DNA of 64,000 bases from positions 1 through 64,000 of the forward strand of contig NZ_JANYMP010000044.1 in NCBI RefSeq assembly GCF_025061645.1. Reading direction: 5' to 3'. A program made the position numbers and the translations under genes. Under the pieces are notes generated by a model that was not told the DNA's origin, did no database searches, and saw only the letters and a list, made by a program, of their open reading frames with translations. Shown here piece after piece: positions 24,935 through 36,169 of the stretch. Origin of the DNA: Umezawaea endophytica. Lineage in GTDB: Bacteria > Actinomycetota > Actinomycetes > Mycobacteriales > Pseudonocardiaceae. Position 1 is the first letter of the stretch; the number at the start of each line of letters is the position of its first letter.

Positions 24935-26549
24935 GCAGTCGCTCCACCTGTGTCCTGAGTTTCGCCAAGCGCTCCTGGGCGCGGTCACGGGCGGGCGGTA
25001 GTTCGTCCGTGACCGGTTCCACGACCTCCAGGTAGGCCTTGAGCTTCGGTTCCGTGCCGGACGGTCGTACGACCACGCGCACGCCCGGTGCGGTGAGGCG
25101 GACCACGTCGGCTTCGGGCAGCAGGTCCTCGTAGGTGTAGCCGTCCGGCGGCGACTGCCGCAGCCGGGACATGAGGGCGCCGATGCCGGACAGGTCGGTG
25201 AAGCGCAAGGAGACCTGGTCGGTGAGGTGCACGCCGTGGTCGACCGAGAGCTGGTCCAGGGCGTCCAGGAGGGACTTGTCCGCCGCCTTCAGGGTGGCGG
25301 CCAGGTCGCAGGCCAGTACGGCGGCCGAGATGCCGTCCTTGTCGGTGACCGAGTCCGGGTCGACGCAGTGGCCGAGGGCCTCCTCGTAGGCGTAGACCAG
25401 GCCCTCGCCCGCGCGGACGAGCCACTTGAAGCCGGTCAAGGTCTCCGCGTACCTGGAGCCCTGGGCCTTCGCGATCTCGCCCAGCAGTGAGGACGACACG
25501 ATCGTGGTCGCCACCAACGGGTCGGGGTGGGCTGTGCGGTCCAGAGTGGACAGGACCAGGGAGCCGAGCAGTGCTCCCGTTTCGTCGCCGCGCAGCATGC
25601 GCCACGTGCCGTCGCGGTCCCGCACGCCCAGCGCGCAGCGGTCCGCGTCGGGGTCGAGGGCGATGGCGAGGTCGGCGTTCTCCGCCGCCGCCAGCGCGAG
25701 CAGTTCGTCCGCCGCGCCGGGTTCCTCCGGGTTGGGGAACGCCACGGTGGGGAAGTCCGGGTCCGGCACGGCCTGGGCGCGGACCACGCGCACGTCGGTG
25801 AAACCGGCGCGCCGCAGTGCCTCCACGGCCGTCCGGCCGCCGACGCCGTGCATCGGCGTCAAGGCCACGCGCAGGTCGCGGGCGGTGCCGTGGGGAAGTG
25901 ACGAGACGCGTTCCAGGTACTCGTCGACCTCGGTGTCGTCGACGTGCTGCCAGTCCGTCGACGTCGGTACGGACACAGCGGCGGGCACGCGGGCCACGGC
26001 GGCCTCGATCTCGCGGTCGGCGGGCGGCACGATCTGGCCGCCGCCCTCCAGGTACAGCTTGTAGCCGTTGTCCGCGGGCGGGTTGTGGGAGGCGGTGATC
26101 TGCACGCCCGCCACGGCCCGGTGCTTGCGCACGAGGAACGCCAGCACGGGGGTCGGCAGCGGGCCGGGGAGGACGCGCACGGTGAAGCCCGCGGCGGCCA
26201 GGACACCCGCGGCGGCCTGGCAGAAGTCCTCCGAGCCGTGCCGGGCGTCGCGGCCGACGAACACGGTCCCGGTGTGGCCGTTGGTGCGGAGCCAGTCGGC
26301 GAGGCCCGCGGTGGTGCGGATCACGACGGCGCGGTTCATCCCGTTCGGGCCCGCGCGGACCGGGCCGCGCAGGCCCGCCGTGCCGAAGGTGAGCGGCCCG
26401 GCCATGCGGTCGGCCAAGTCCTCCGCCGCGCCCGGAGCGCCACCCATGGCCTGCGCGAGCAGGCCTTGCAGCTCGGCGCGGGCGGCGGGGTCGGGGTCGT
26501 CGGCGATCCAGCGGAACGCGGCGTCGCGCAGGGCCGGGGACAGGCTCAT
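24927..26549 (-). CDS. pmmB: Phosphohexomutase (phosphomannomutase/phosphoglucomutase type)
   Basis: 540 residues of the alpha-D-phosphohexomutase superfamily, which moves phosphate between sugar C1 and C6 (or C5 and C1 for pentoses). Motifs in order: phosphoserine loop [13 protein letters not shown], Mg loop [11 protein letters not shown], sugar loop YAYEEALGH, and phosphate-binding [14 protein letters not shown]. It is coupled to the purine nucleoside phosphorylase gene by an ATGA overlap. That suggests it may act on the ribose/deoxyribose 1-phosphate produced by the phosphorylase. The symbol follows common actinobacterial usage; substrate preference cannot be read from sequence. Confidence 0.9.
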   Translation of the reverse strand: MSLSPALRDAAFRWIADDPDPAARAELQGLLAQAMGGAPGAAEDLADRMAGPLTFGTAGLRGPVRAGPNGMNRAVVIRTTAGLADWLRTNGHTGTVFVGRDARHGSEDFCQAAAGVLAAAGFTVRVLPGPLPTPVLAFLVRKHRAVAGVQITASHNPPADNGYKLYLEGGGQIVPPADREIEAAVARVPAAVSVPTSTDWQHVDDTEVDEYLERVSSLPHGTARDLRVALTPMHGVGGRTAVEALRRAGFTDVRVVRAQAVPDPDFPTVAFPNPEEPGAADELLALAAAENADLAIALDPDADRCALGVRDRDGTWRMLRGDETGALLGSLVLSTLDRTAHPDPLVATTIVSSSLLGEIAKAQGSRYAETLTGFKWLVRAGEGLVYAYEEALGHCVDPDSVTDKDGISAAVLACDLAATLKAADKSLLDALDQLSVDHGVHLTDQVSLRFTDLSGIGALMSRLRQSPPDGYTYEDLLPEADVVRLTAPGVRVVVRPSGTEPKLKAYLEVVEPVTDELPPARDRAQERLAKLRTQVERLLT

Positions 26550-27361
26550 GCCCTGGTCACCAGCTCGCGCAGCAGCCCGCCCATGCGGGACGCGGCGGCG
26601 GCGCCCGCCTCCAGGACCTCCTGGTGGTTCAGCGGCTCGCCGGTGATGCCCGCGGCCAGGTTCGTCACCAGCGACAGGCCGAACACCTCGACGCCCTCGG
26701 CGCGGGCCGCGATGGCCTCCAGCACCGTCGACATGCCGACCAGGTCGGCGCCCATCGTCCGGAGCATCCTGATCTCGGCGGGCGTCTCGAAGTGCGGCCC
26801 CGGCAGGCCCGCGTACACGCCCTCCTCCAGCGAGGGGTCGATCTCCAGCGCGACCGCGCGCAGCCTGGGCGAGTACAGGTCCGTCAGGTCCACGAACCGG
26901 GCGCCCACCAGCGGGGACGACGCGGTCAGGTTCAGGTGGTCGCTGATCAGCACGGGCTGGCCGACGGTCATGCCCTGGCGCAGGCCGCCCGCGGCGTTGG
27001 TCAGCACGACGGTGCGCGCGCCCGCGGCGGCGATGGTGCGCACGCCGTGCACGACCTTCGCGACGCCCTTGCCCTCGTAGCCGTGCGTGCGGCCCAGCAT
27101 GACCAGCACGTTCTTGTCGCCGACCGGCACCGAGCGGATCGTGCCGCCGTGGCCGACGGCGGTCGGCGCGTCGAAGCCCGGCAGGTCGCCGATCGGCACC
27201 TCCGCGGCGGGCTCGCCGATCAGGTCGGCGGCGGGCCGCCAGCCGGAGCCGAGCACCACGGCGACGTCGTGCTTCGCCACGCCGGTGCGGTTCGCCAGCT
27301 CCTCGGCGGCCTCGGCGGCCAGCGCGTCCAGAGCGGTCTTGTCGTCGTTTGTCCCGGTCAC
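26546..27361 (-). CDS. punA: Purine nucleoside phosphorylase
   Basis: 271 residues, trimeric class [16 protein letters not shown] is the phosphate-binding glycine loop; then [36 protein letters not shown], and [19 protein letters not shown]. It cleaves inosine/guanosine (and deoxy forms) to base plus (deoxy)ribose 1-phosphate. GTG 27361. It is first in a coupled pair with the phosphohexomutase and links adenosine deaminase output to base salvage. Confidence 0.93.
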   Translation of the reverse strand: MTGTNDDKTALDALAAEAAEELANRTGVAKHDVAVVLGSGWRPAADLIGEPAAEVPIGDLPGFDAPTAVGHGGTIRSVPVGDKNVLVMLGRTHGYEGKGVAKVVHGVRTIAAAGARTVVLTNAAGGLRQGMTVGQPVLISDHLNLTASSPLVGARFVDLTDLYSPRLRAVALEIDPSLEEGVYAGLPGPHFETPAEIRMLRTMGADLVGMSTVLEAIAARAEGVEVFGLSLVTNLAAGITGEPLNHQEVLEAGAAAASRMGGLLRELVTRA

Positions 27362-27380
27362 CGCGTGAGCGTAACCGCGG

Positions 27381-29141
27381 TCAGCCCGCCGCGGAGAACG
27401 TGCCGACGATGGTGTCGAACAGCTCCGCGCGGCCGGTCTCCTCCTGGTCCGTGGGGAACACCACCTCGACGACCCACAGGTCGCTGCCGTGCGGCAGGAC
27501 GCGGGAGAACCGGGACCGCCGCAGGTCGGGGCCCGGCTGCTCGGGGGCTCGCGTCAGCGCGAGCGCCGGTTCGACGGTCCGGTAGCCGAGCTGGACGGGC
27601 GCGTCGAAGTCGTTGCCCGGCACGCCCGGCAGCGCGGCGACCGACTCGGAGAAGTACCGGCCCTCCGGCCAGTGGGACCGGACCAGCCCGAGGTAGTCCT
27701 CGACCCGCCACTTCGGGTAGAAACCGCCGAACCGCTGCACGGCGACCTCGTACAGGCCGTTCGGGGCGACCAGGTGGGTGGTGGTGCTGGCGGGCAGGTC
27801 GTCGTTGACGCGCTGCTCGACGAACGTCGTCCAGTCCGCGCCGACGCTGATGGTGAACTCGGCGCCCTGGTCGCCGTTGGCGGACGCCGCCGACGCGCGC
27901 CTGGGCACGAGTTCGAGGGTCGTCCCGATGCTCGGCAGGCTCGGCGCGCTCGTCCTTTGCGGCGGCAGCAGCGGGGCGCCCGCGACGAACCGGGTCAGCG
28001 CGAACCCGCCGACGCCCGACGCGGCGAAGACGAGCAGCGCGACCACGGCGAGCAGCACCGTCCGGGCCGGGCCGCGGGGCTTGGCCAGCGACCGGGTGGC
28101 CGCGGTCTGCCGGGTGAACGGCAGCGGGCCGGGGTCGGCGGCGAGCGGGGCGTCGTCGGGGATGACGGGCTTCGGCACGACCAGCGGCGGCCGGACGACG
28201 GTGCGCGCCCCGCCCGCCCGCGCGGCGGACCGGGTGACGGCGGTGTCGGCTTCGGACGGGTCGGCGGTGCCGGACGGGGTGGTCGGGAACAGGTCGACGC
28301 CCGGTTCGGCCAGCAGCGGCCGGACCAGCCTGCGGACCTCGGCGAGCGGCATCCGCCCGTCCGCGTCCTTCACCATCAGCCCGGAGATCACCGGGGCCAG
28401 CCCGTCCGCGCCGACCGGCGGCGGCACGTCGGCGTGCACGACCGCGTTGATCGTGCGCAGCACGTTCGTGCCCTCGTACGGCGGCTGGCCGGACATGGCG
28501 GCCCACAGCGTCGCGCCGAGGCTCCACAGGTCGGCGGCGGTGGTCAGCGGCGCGCCGGACGCGACCTCCGGCGAGATGAACGAGGGGGTGCCGAGCATGA
28601 TGCCGCGGCTGGTCATGGTCGCGTCGGCGACGTTGCGCGCGATGCCGAAGTCGGTGAGCTTGATCCGCCCGTCGTCGGCGATGAGGACGTTCCCCGGCTT
28701 CACGTCGCGGTGCGTGATGCCCGCCTTGTGCGCGGACGCGAGCGCCGCGGCCACGGCGTCCGCCACGGCGGCGCCCTGTTCGAGTGTGAGCGGTCCTCGC
28801 AACCGGATGAGGTCGGCGAGGCTGGAGGACGGCACGAGCTCCATCACCACGTACGGGTCACCGTCGAGCTGCACGACGTCGTAGAGCGTCACCAGGTTCG
28901 GGTGCGACAGGCGGGCCACCGACCTGGCCTCGCGCATGGTGCGCTCGCGCAGTTCGTCGGCTTCGGCGTCGGTCGTGCCCGGCGGGCGCAGCACCTCCTT
29001 CACCGCGACGTCGCGGCGCAGGACCTCGTCGTGGGCGGCCCAGACGACGCCCATGGAGCCGCGGCCGAGCACGTGGCGCAGTCGGTAGCGCTCCCCGATC
29101 AAGCGCTCGGGCTGCTCGTTCTCCACCGGGTCATTCTGCAC
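27381..29141 (-). CDS. Membrane-bound Ser/Thr protein kinase
   Basis: 586 residues from GTG 29141. N-terminal Hanks-type kinase (~18-285): [13 protein letters not shown] glycine loop, VAVKEVL lysine, [11 protein letters not shown] catalytic loop, TDFGIAR, and [10 protein letters not shown] activation/P+1 region. A proline-rich juxtamembrane linker, one transmembrane helix at about 360-386, and an extracellular C-terminal ~200-residue domain without PASTA repeats follow. The outside domain ([18 protein letters not shown] onward) is probably the sensor; its ligand is unknown. It lies just after punA in sequence but is a separate transcription unit candidate. Confidence 0.93.
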   Translation of the reverse strand: MQNDPVENEQPERLIGERYRLRHVLGRGSMGVVWAAHDEVLRRDVAVKEVLRPPGTTDAEADELRERTMREARSVARLSHPNLVTLYDVVQLDGDPYVVMELVPSSSLADLIRLRGPLTLEQGAAVADAVAAALASAHKAGITHRDVKPGNVLIADDGRIKLTDFGIARNVADATMTSRGIMLGTPSFISPEVASGAPLTTAADLWSLGATLWAAMSGQPPYEGTNVLRTINAVVHADVPPPVGADGLAPVISGLMVKDADGRMPLAEVRRLVRPLLAEPGVDLFPTTPSGTADPSEADTAVTRSAARAGGARTVVRPPLVVPKPVIPDDAPLAADPGPLPFTRQTAATRSLAKPRGPARTVLLAVVALLVFAASGVGGFALTRFVAGAPLLPPQRTSAPSLPSIGTTLELVPRRASAASANGDQGAEFTISVGADWTTFVEQRVNDDLPASTTTHLVAPNGLYEVAVQRFGGFYPKWRVEDYLGLVRSHWPEGRYFSESVAALPGVPGNDFDAPVQLGYRTVEPALALTRAPEQPGPDLRRSRFSRVLPHGSDLWVVEVVFPTDQEETGRAELFDTIVGTFSAAG

Positions 29142-29259
29142 AACTAGGGGGGCTTAGGGGCATCGGACGCCGGAGGCGCGTGGAATGCTCACTGCATCGT
29201 TCACGGCGGTGAACCTCACATAGCCGCCTCACTACTTGTCGGTAAAACTGCGGAGCATG

Positions 29260-31077
29260 ATGGAACCGTCCGGCGAATTGGCCCTGGCCGCCGAGTTCCC
29301 GACGCCTGACCGGGAACGCTGGCGGGAACTGGTGGACGGGGTGCTGAAGAAATCGGGCGCCCCGTTCGAGTCCCTGCTCTCCACGACCTACGACGGCATC
29401 CCCATCGCCCCGTTGTACACGGCGGAGGACGTCGCTCCACCGAGTGGTTTTCCCGGCGTCGCGCCGTTCGTGCGCGGCGGGAGGCCGGACGGCGCCGTCG
29501 ACGGCGGCTGGCTGGTCCGCCAGCTCCACGCGCACCCCGACCCCGCGGTCGCCAAGAACGCGGTGATGGGCGACCTGCTCAACGGCGTCGGCTCGCTGTG
29601 GCTCAAGGTCGGCTCGGCGGGCCTGCCCGCGGCGGCGCTGGACGAGGTGCTCGCGGACGTCTACCTCGACCTCGCCCCCGTCGTGGTCGACGGCGGCGCG
29701 GAGTTCACCGAGGCCGGTCGCGCGCTGCTCAAGGTGTTCGACGAGCGGCCGCTGCTGCCGAGCGAGGTGCGCGGCAACCTGGGCGCGGACCCGATCGGCG
29801 TGCTGGCCCGCACGGGCGCCGCCGCCGACCTCGGCGCGCTGCTCGACCTCGTCGGCCGGTCCCGGAAGCTGTTCCCCGAGCTGCGCTCGGTCGTCGTGGA
29901 CGGCCTGCCGTTCCACGAGGCGGGCGGCTCGGACGCGCAGGAGCTGGGCGCCTCGCTCGCCGCGGGCGTTGCCTACCTGCGGGCGCTCACGGACGCGGGC
30001 CTGTCCGTGGCGGAGGCCGCCGCGCAACTGGAGTTCCGCTACTCGGCGAGCGCCGACCAGTTCCTCACCATCGCGAAGTTCCGCGCCGCCCGACGGCTCT
30101 GGGCGCGCGTCACGGAGGTCGCGGGCGCGACGGCGCCGCAGCTCCAGCACGCCGTGACGTCCACGGCGATGATGACCCGCCGCGACCCGTGGGTGAACAT
30201 GCTGCGCACCACCACCGCGTGCTTCGGCGCCGGGCTCGGCGGGGCGGACGCGGTGACCGTGCTGCCGTTCGACGCCGCGATCGGGCTGCCGGACGACTTC
30301 GCCCGCCGCATCGCGCGCAACACCCAGGCCGTGCTGCTGGAGGAGTCGCGGCTCGCGGGCGTGATCGACCCGGCGGGCGGCTCCTGGTACGTGGAGCGGC
30401 TGACCGACGACCTCGCGCACGCCGCGTGGGCGTGGTTCCAGGAGGTCGAGCGGGCGGGCGGGATCGTGGCCGCGCTCGGGTCCGGGCTGGTCGCGGACCG
30501 GCTCGCCGCCACGTGGGCGGCCCGGTCGGCGAACCTGGCCGACCGCACCGACGCGATCACCGGCGTCAGCGAGTTCCCGAACCTGGCCGAGAAGCCGGTG
30601 GCCAGGCCCGCCGCGCCCGTCGACCCGACCGGCGGCCTGCCGGTGGTCCGGTACGCGCAGGCGTACGAGTCGCTGCGCGACCGCTCCGACGCCCACCTGG
30701 CCGCGCACGGCGCGCGGCCGACCGTGTTCCTCGCCACCCTCGGCCCCGTCGCGGCGCACACCGCGCGGGCGTCGTTCGCGGCGAACCTGCTCCAGGCGGG
30801 CGGGATCGACACGCCGAACGCGGGCCCGACGAAGACCGTGGAGGACGTGGTCGCGAAGTTCCGCGAGAGCGGCGCGCGGATCGCGTGCCTGTGCGGCAGC
30901 GAGACCAGCTACGGCGACCTCGCCGCCCCGGTGGTGGAAGCGCTGCGCGCGGCCGGTGCCGAGCGGATCCTGCTGGCGGGCAAGAAGTCCGACGCCTCGA
31001 TCGACGAGTTCGTCTTCACCGGGTGCCCGGCACTGGACGTGCTGGACCACACCTTCGCGGCCCTGGAGGTGGCGTGA
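29260..31077 (+). CDS. mutA: Methylmalonyl-CoA mutase small (beta) subunit
   Basis: About 605 residues. The TIM-barrel mutase domain lacks parts of the substrate site, and the degenerate C-terminal B12-like domain ([20 protein letters not shown]) lacks the DxHxxG cobalamin motif, as known for the non-catalytic subunit. Also visible: [19 protein letters not shown] and [20 protein letters not shown]. Start: GGAG at 29252-29255 places ATG 29260 with 4-nt spacing (ATG 29257 is adjacent). TGATG couples it to mutB. TAAAAC around 29243 could be a -10 element. No cobalamin riboswitch is seen upstream. Confidence 0.93.
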   Translation: MEPSGELALAAEFPTPDRERWRELVDGVLKKSGAPFESLLSTTYDGIPIAPLYTAEDVAPPSGFPGVAPFVRGGRPDGAVDGGWLVRQLHAHPDPAVAKNAVMGDLLNGVGSLWLKVGSAGLPAAALDEVLADVYLDLAPVVVDGGAEFTEAGRALLKVFDERPLLPSEVRGNLGADPIGVLARTGAAADLGALLDLVGRSRKLFPELRSVVVDGLPFHEAGGSDAQELGASLAAGVAYLRALTDAGLSVAEAAAQLEFRYSASADQFLTIAKFRAARRLWARVTEVAGATAPQLQHAVTSTAMMTRRDPWVNMLRTTTACFGAGLGGADAVTVLPFDAAIGLPDDFARRIARNTQAVLLEESRLAGVIDPAGGSWYVERLTDDLAHAAWAWFQEVERAGGIVAALGSGLVADRLAATWAARSANLADRTDAITGVSEFPNLAEKPVARPAAPVDPTGGLPVVRYAQAYESLRDRSDAHLAAHGARPTVFLATLGPVAAHTARASFAANLLQAGGIDTPNAGPTKTVEDVVAKFRESGARIACLCGSETSYGDLAAPVVEALRAAGAERILLAGKKSDASIDEFVFTGCPALDVLDHTFAALEVA

Positions 31078-33248
31078 TGATCCCGAACTTCGCCGACGTG
31101 CCGCTCGGTGACCCGGCGGCGTCCACAGTGGACGACTGGCAGCGGGCGCTGCACGAGAAGACCGGCAAGGGCGCCGACGCGCTGATGTGGGAGACGCCCG
31201 AGGGCATCGGCGTGAAGCCGGTGTACACGGCCGCCGACACCGAGGGCCTGGACTTCCTCGCCACCTACCCCGGCATCGCGCCGTACCTGCGCGGGCCGTA
31301 CCCGACGATGTACGTCAACCAGCCGTGGACGATCCGCCAGTACGCCGGGTTCTCCACCGCCGAGGAGTCGAACGCCTTCTACCGCCGCAACCTCGCGGCG
31401 GGCCAGAAGGGCCTGTCGGTCGCGTTCGACCTGGCGACCCACCGCGGCTACGACTCCGACCACCCGCGCGTGGCGGGCGACGTCGGCATGGCGGGCGTGG
31501 CGATCGACTCGATCTACGACATGCGGCAGCTCTTCGACGGCATCCCGCTGGACAAGATGAGCGTGTCGATGACCATGAACGGCGCGGTGCTGCCCGTGCT
31601 GGCGCTCTACGTCGTCGCGGCCGAGGAGCAGGGCGTCGCCCCCGAGCAGCTCGCGGGGACCATCCAGAACGACATCCTCAAGGAGTTCATGGTCCGCAAC
31701 ACCTACATCTACCCGCCCGCGAAGTCGATGCGGATCATCTCCGACATCTTCGCCTACACCTCGCAGCGGATGCCGAAGTACAACTCGATCTCGATCTCCG
31801 GCTACCACATGCAGGAGGCCGGGGCGACCGCCGACCTGGAGCTGGCGTACACCCTCGCCGACGGCGTGGAGTACCTGCGGGCGGGCCGGGAAGCGGGGCT
31901 GGACGTCGACGCGTTCGCGCCGCGGCTGTCGTTCTTCTGGGCCGTGGGCATGAACTTCTTCATGGAGGTCGCGAAGCTCCGCGCGGCCCGGCTGCTGTGG
32001 GCGAAGCTGGTCAAGGGCTTCGACCCGAAGTCGCCGAAGTCCTTGTCCCTGCGCACCCACTGCCAGACGTCGGGGTGGTCGCTGACCGCGCAGGACGTGT
32101 TCAACAACGTGACTCGCACGTGCGTCGAGGCGATGGCCGCGACGCAGGGGCACACGCAGTCGCTGCACACCAACGCGCTGGACGAGGCGCTCGCCCTGCC
32201 GACGGACTTCTCCGCGCGGATCGCCCGCAACACGCAGCTCTTCCTCCAGCAGGAGTCCGGCACCACGCGGGTCATCGACCCGTGGGGCGGCAGCGCGTTC
32301 GTGGAACGGCTCACGAACGACCTGGCGCACCGGGCGTGGGGCCACATCACCGAGGTCGAGGCCGCGGGCGGCATGGCGAAGGCGATCGAGGCCGGTATCC
32401 CGAAGCTGCGCATCGAGGAGGCCGCCGCCCGCACCCAGGCGCGGATCGACTCCGGGCGGCAGCCGGTGATCGGCGTGAACAAGTACCAGGTCGAGTTCGA
32501 CGAGAAGATCGACGTCCTCAAGGTCGACAACGCCGGCGTGCGGGCGCAGCAGGTGGAGAAGCTGCGGCGGCTGCGCGAGGAACGTGACTCGGGCGCGGTC
32601 GAGTCGGCGCTGGACGCGTTGACCAAGGCCGCTGACGGTGACGGGAACCTGTTCGCCCTGGCCATCGAGGCCGCGCGGGCGAAGGCGACCGTCGGCGAGA
32701 TCTCCGAGGCGCTGGGCAAGGTGTGGGGCCGCCACTCGGCGCAGATCCGCACCATCTCCGGCGTCTACCGGGAGGAGTCGGGCTCAGTGTCGAACGTGGA
32801 CGCCACGCGGGCCGTCGTCGAGGAGTTCGCCGAGGCCGAGGGCCGCCGTCCCCGCATCCTGGTCGCCAAGATGGGCCAGGACGGGCACGACCGCGGCCAG
32901 AAGGTGATCGCGACCGCGTTCGCCGACCTCGGCTTCGACGTGGACGTCGGCCCGTTGTTCCAGACCCCCGGCGAGGTGGCGCGGCAGGCCGTCGAGGCGG
33001 ACGTGCACGTGGTCGGCGTGTCGTCGCTGGCCGCCGGGCACCTCACGCTGGTGCCCGCGCTGCGCGACGAGCTGGCGGAGCTGGGCCGCGAGGACATCAT
33101 GATCGTGGTCGGCGGCGTGATCCCGCCGCAGGACTTCGACGCGCTCCGCGAGGCGGGCGCGGCGGCGATCTTCCCGCCGGGCACGGTGATCGCGGACGCG
33201 GCGGGCGACCTGCTGGGCAAGCTGTCCGCCCAGCTCGGCCATGCCTAG
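31077..33248 (+). CDS. mutB: Methylmalonyl-CoA mutase large (alpha) subunit
   Basis: Catalyses the adenosylcobalamin-dependent conversion of (R)-methylmalonyl-CoA to succinyl-CoA. 723 residues: substrate barrel with [49 protein letters not shown], and [14 protein letters not shown]. The C-terminal cobalamin domain has [20 protein letters not shown] (lower-ligand His in DGHDRG) and [14 protein letters not shown]. It shares one base with the mutA stop and overlaps meaB by 8 bp, so all three are coupled. Confidence 0.97.
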   Translation: MIPNFADVPLGDPAASTVDDWQRALHEKTGKGADALMWETPEGIGVKPVYTAADTEGLDFLATYPGIAPYLRGPYPTMYVNQPWTIRQYAGFSTAEESNAFYRRNLAAGQKGLSVAFDLATHRGYDSDHPRVAGDVGMAGVAIDSIYDMRQLFDGIPLDKMSVSMTMNGAVLPVLALYVVAAEEQGVAPEQLAGTIQNDILKEFMVRNTYIYPPAKSMRIISDIFAYTSQRMPKYNSISISGYHMQEAGATADLELAYTLADGVEYLRAGREAGLDVDAFAPRLSFFWAVGMNFFMEVAKLRAARLLWAKLVKGFDPKSPKSLSLRTHCQTSGWSLTAQDVFNNVTRTCVEAMAATQGHTQSLHTNALDEALALPTDFSARIARNTQLFLQQESGTTRVIDPWGGSAFVERLTNDLAHRAWGHITEVEAAGGMAKAIEAGIPKLRIEEAAARTQARIDSGRQPVIGVNKYQVEFDEKIDVLKVDNAGVRAQQVEKLRRLREERDSGAVESALDALTKAADGDGNLFALAIEAARAKATVGEISEALGKVWGRHSAQIRTISGVYREESGSVSNVDATRAVVEEFAEAEGRRPRILVAKMGQDGHDRGQKVIATAFADLGFDVDVGPLFQTPGEVARQAVEADVHVVGVSSLAAGHLTLVPALRDELAELGREDIMIVVGGVIPPQDFDALREAGAAAIFPPGTVIADAAGDLLGKLSAQLGHA

Positions 33249-34227
33249 GGCGGTCGACGTCGGCGCGTACGCCAAGGGCGTGCTCGCCGGTGACCGCGGC
33301 ACGCTGGCGCGCGCGATCACGCTGGTCGAGTCCACGCGGGCCGACCACCGCGCGGCGGCGCAGCAACTGCTGGTCGAGCTGCTGCCGCACGCGGGCGGCG
33401 CGCACCGGGTCGGCATCACCGGCGTCCCCGGTGTCGGCAAGTCGACCTTCATCGACGCGCTGGGCACCAAGCTCACGACCGCGGGCCACCGGGTGGCCGT
33501 GCTGGCCGTGGACCCGTCGTCCACCCGGACCGGCGGCAGCATCCTCGGCGACAAGACCCGCATGGCCAGGCTGGCGGTCGACCCCGCCGCCTACATCCGG
33601 CCGTCGCCGACGTCCGGCACGCTCGGCGGCGTCGCACAGGCGACCAGGGAGACCGTCGTCCTGGTCGAGGCGGCGGGCTACGACGTCGTGCTGGTCGAGA
33701 CCGTCGGCGTGGGACAGTCCGAAGTGGCCGTGGCGAACATGACGGACTGCTCGCTGTTCCTCACCCTCGCCCGCACCGGTGACCAGCTCCAGGGCATCAA
33801 GAAGGGCGTGCTGGAGCTGGCGGACGTGATCGCGGTCAACAAGGCCGACGGCGAGCACGAGCAGGAGGCGAAGAAGGCCGCGCGGGAGTTGGCCGGCGCG
33901 CTGCGGCTGCTGCGTCCGTCCGGCGCGCTGTGGCACCCACCGGTGCTGACGTGCAGCGCGTTGACCGGAACCGGTCTCGACGACGTGTGGGACCAGGTCG
34001 AGAAGCACCAGGCCGCGCTCGCCGGGGCGGGTGAGCTCGCCGAGCGGCGCAAGCGCCAGCAGGTCGACTGGACCTGGGCGATGGTCCGCGACCAGCTCCT
34101 GTCCGGCCTGCGCTCCCACCCGGAGGTCCGCGCGCTGGCGCCCGAGCTCGAACGCCAGGTGCGCGAGGGTGAGCTGACCGCCACCCTGGCCGCCGAGCGC
34201 ATCCTCGAAGCGTTCACCGCGCGATGA
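33241..34227 (+). CDS. meaB: MeaB-type G3E GTPase, methylmalonyl-CoA mutase chaperone
   Basis: 328 residues. P-loop [10 protein letters not shown] at about 61-70, then [32 protein letters not shown] and VNKADGEHE. The family protects the mutase radical and gates adenosylcobalamin loading by GTP hydrolysis. ATG 33241 overlaps the mutB stop by 8 bp. Confidence 0.95.
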   Translation: MPRAVDVGAYAKGVLAGDRGTLARAITLVESTRADHRAAAQQLLVELLPHAGGAHRVGITGVPGVGKSTFIDALGTKLTTAGHRVAVLAVDPSSTRTGGSILGDKTRMARLAVDPAAYIRPSPTSGTLGGVAQATRETVVLVEAAGYDVVLVETVGVGQSEVAVANMTDCSLFLTLARTGDQLQGIKKGVLELADVIAVNKADGEHEQEAKKAARELAGALRLLRPSGALWHPPVLTCSALTGTGLDDVWDQVEKHQAALAGAGELAERRKRQQVDWTWAMVRDQLLSGLRSHPEVRALAPELERQVREGELTATLAAERILEAFTAR

Positions 34228-34476
34228 CCGGGGCCCCCGCGCGGTCCGGCCGGGGTGCCGGTGGTGCTCCGGCCCGCTCCGGGTCCCCGAAGTCGTCCGC
34301 GCCGGTGAACCCGGTTCGCGCTTCGATCCGAACCTTAGGGGTACGCCCGTGTACGCACGGTCGGGCTCGCGGCTCTTAGTTCACGACGGAAGGGAGGGAT
34401 ACAGCGGGTGAGGACGTACCCGGTCGGACGACCACTGACAGTGGTAACCGGGACGTGCGGTGACTAACCTGTGACC

Positions 34477-34782
34477 ATGCGGCGATCAGTGTCCAGTGCG
34501 TGCGTGGCTCTCCTCATCGCGCTGGTCGGTGCGTTCACACTGGTGGCGCCCGCGAGCGCGGCGGAGGACACGGGTGTCCACGTCGCCGCGCGGCAGACGG
34601 AGGTCGTCACCCCGTCGAACACCGGTCCTGACCTCAACCCGCAGCAGGAGCCGGACCTCTCGATCAAGGCCGAGACGAAGAACAAGCTCTGGATCGGTGC
34701 CATCGCCGTCCTCCTGTTCGTCTTCGTCTACTGGCGCAACAAGCGCCGGTACACGAAGTGGCGGAAGGGCAAGAAGGCCTAG
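34477..34782 (+). CDS. Small exported membrane-anchored protein
   Basis: 101 residues from ATG 34477. Signal peptide VALLIALVGAFTLVAPASAA, a short extracytoplasmic segment (~30-65), then a C-terminal helix LWIGAIAVLLFVFVYW followed by a basic tail RRYTKWRKGKKA. The layout is like a sortase substrate, but no LPxTG motif is present. TAACCT ends 6 nt before the ATG, suggesting a leaderless mRNA. GTG 34471 in frame is an alternative. No family recognised. Confidence 0.75.
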   Translation: MRRSVSSACVALLIALVGAFTLVAPASAAEDTGVHVAARQTEVVTPSNTGPDLNPQQEPDLSIKAETKNKLWIGAIAVLLFVFVYWRNKRRYTKWRKGKKA

Positions 34783-34972
34783 GTCCGGGCCCCCGAAGCG
34801 TTCCATCTGCTGGGAAACGGCATCCGGGATACGGTCGTCCGGTCAGAATCGCGAGGCAGTGATCGGTCAGGCCGAACCCCGGCCGCCGTTTGGCGCATCG
34901 TCGTGACCGGCCGTCGGTTGATCACCGGAAGGGGACTTCGCCCCGCCGGGACGTGATGCAGGATGGAAGCAA

Positions 34973-36169
34973 ATGGGTACCGACTTCAAGATCAGCACAC
35001 GCTCATCCGTGGAGCGGTACTCGACGGTGCTGGTCGACCTGTCGCGCAGCATCCACGCCGAGCCCGAGATCGCCTTCCAGGAGCACCGGAGCGCCGAGAA
35101 GGTCGCCTCCCTGCTGGAGGGGGAGGGCTTCGAGGTCGAGCGGGGTGTCGCCCGGCTGGACACCGCGTTCACCGCGACCTACGGCGACGGTGACCTGGTC
35201 CTCGGCCTGTGCGTCGAGTACGACGCCCTGCCCGGCCTCGGCCACGCGTGCGGCCACAACGTGATCGCGGCCGCGAGCACGGGCGCCGCGCTGGCCCTGC
35301 GCGACCTGGCGGACGCGCTCGGCGTCACGGTGAAGGTGATCGGCACGCCCGCCGAGGAGGTGGGCGGCGGCAAGGTGCTCATGCTGGAGCGCGGCGTGTT
35401 CGACGACGTCGCGCTGTCCATGATGGTGCACCCCACGCCCTACGAGGCCATCGCGGCCCGGTCACTCGCGATCACGGACGTCGAGGTCCACTACACCGGC
35501 AAGTCGTCGCACGCCGCGGCCGCCCCGCACCTCGGGGTCAACGCGGCGGACGCGGTCACGGTCGCCCAGGTGGCGATCGGGCTCGCGCGACAGCACCTGG
35601 AGCCCGGCCAGATGGTCAGCGGCATCGTCATCGACGGCGGCGCGGTGCCGAACATCGTGCCCGCCAAGGCGGCGGCGATGTTCGACCTGCGCGCCGAGAA
35701 CCTCGAATCATTGCAGCGCCTCGAGAACCGCATCGGGGCCTGCTTCCACGCCGGGGCCATTGCCACCGGCTGCACCCATGAGGTCGTCAAGGTCTCGCCG
35801 ATCTACGCCGAACTCACCCCGGACCCGTGGCTGGCGGACGCCTACCGGCAGGCCGCCGTCGCGCTGGGGAGGCGCCCGTTGAGTCCCGAACGGGAACAGC
35901 GGGAGAAGATCGGCAGCACCGACATGGGCAACGTCACCCGCGTGCTGCCCGCTATCCACCCGACCATCGCCATCGACTGCGGAGACGCGGTGAACCACCA
36001 GATCGAGTTCGCGAACGCCTGTGCGTCGGCTTCCGCCGACCAGGCCGTGCTCGACGGTGCGCTGGCCATGGCATGGACGACCATCACCGCGGCCACGGAC
36101 CCGGACCAGCGCGCGAGGCTGCTCGCCGCCGCTGCCGAACGTGCCGCTGCTCTCGGAGGTACGGCATGA
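34973..36169 (+). CDS. M20 family amidohydrolase 1
   Basis: 398 residues. M20 metallopeptidase/amidohydrolase: LSRSIHAEPEIAFQEHRSA, the metal-binding CVEYDALPGLGHACGHNVI, catalytic GTPAEEVGGG, and GKSSHAAAAPHLGVNAAD in the lid domain. It is closest in pattern to the aminobenzoyl-glutamate hydrolase (AbgB)/amidohydrolase group. It is coupled to a second M20 gene by an ATGA overlap. Substrate unknown; N-acyl amino acids or amide conjugates are likely. Confidence 0.9.
   Translation: MGTDFKISTRSSVERYSTVLVDLSRSIHAEPEIAFQEHRSAEKVASLLEGEGFEVERGVARLDTAFTATYGDGDLVLGLCVEYDALPGLGHACGHNVIAAASTGAALALRDLADALGVTVKVIGTPAEEVGGGKVLMLERGVFDDVALSMMVHPTPYEAIAARSLAITDVEVHYTGKSSHAAAAPHLGVNAADAVTVAQVAIGLARQHLEPGQMVSGIVIDGGAVPNIVPAKAAAMFDLRAENLESLQRLENRIGACFHAGAIATGCTHEVVKVSPIYAELTPDPWLADAYRQAAVALGRRPLSPEREQREKIGSTDMGNVTRVLPAIHPTIAIDCGDAVNHQIEFANACASASADQAVLDGALAMAWTTITAATDPDQRARLLAAAAERAAALGGTA

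Noticed and set aside
29142-29259. Cobalamin riboswitch before mutA
   Set aside because: Only 118 bp is available and neither the B12 box nor the expected long fold is visible.
29131-32735. Very long open frames antisense to mutA and mutB
   Set aside because: They are Arg/His/Val-rich with no family signatures and mirror the third-position G/C bias of the real genes, which carry all mutase motifs on the + strand.
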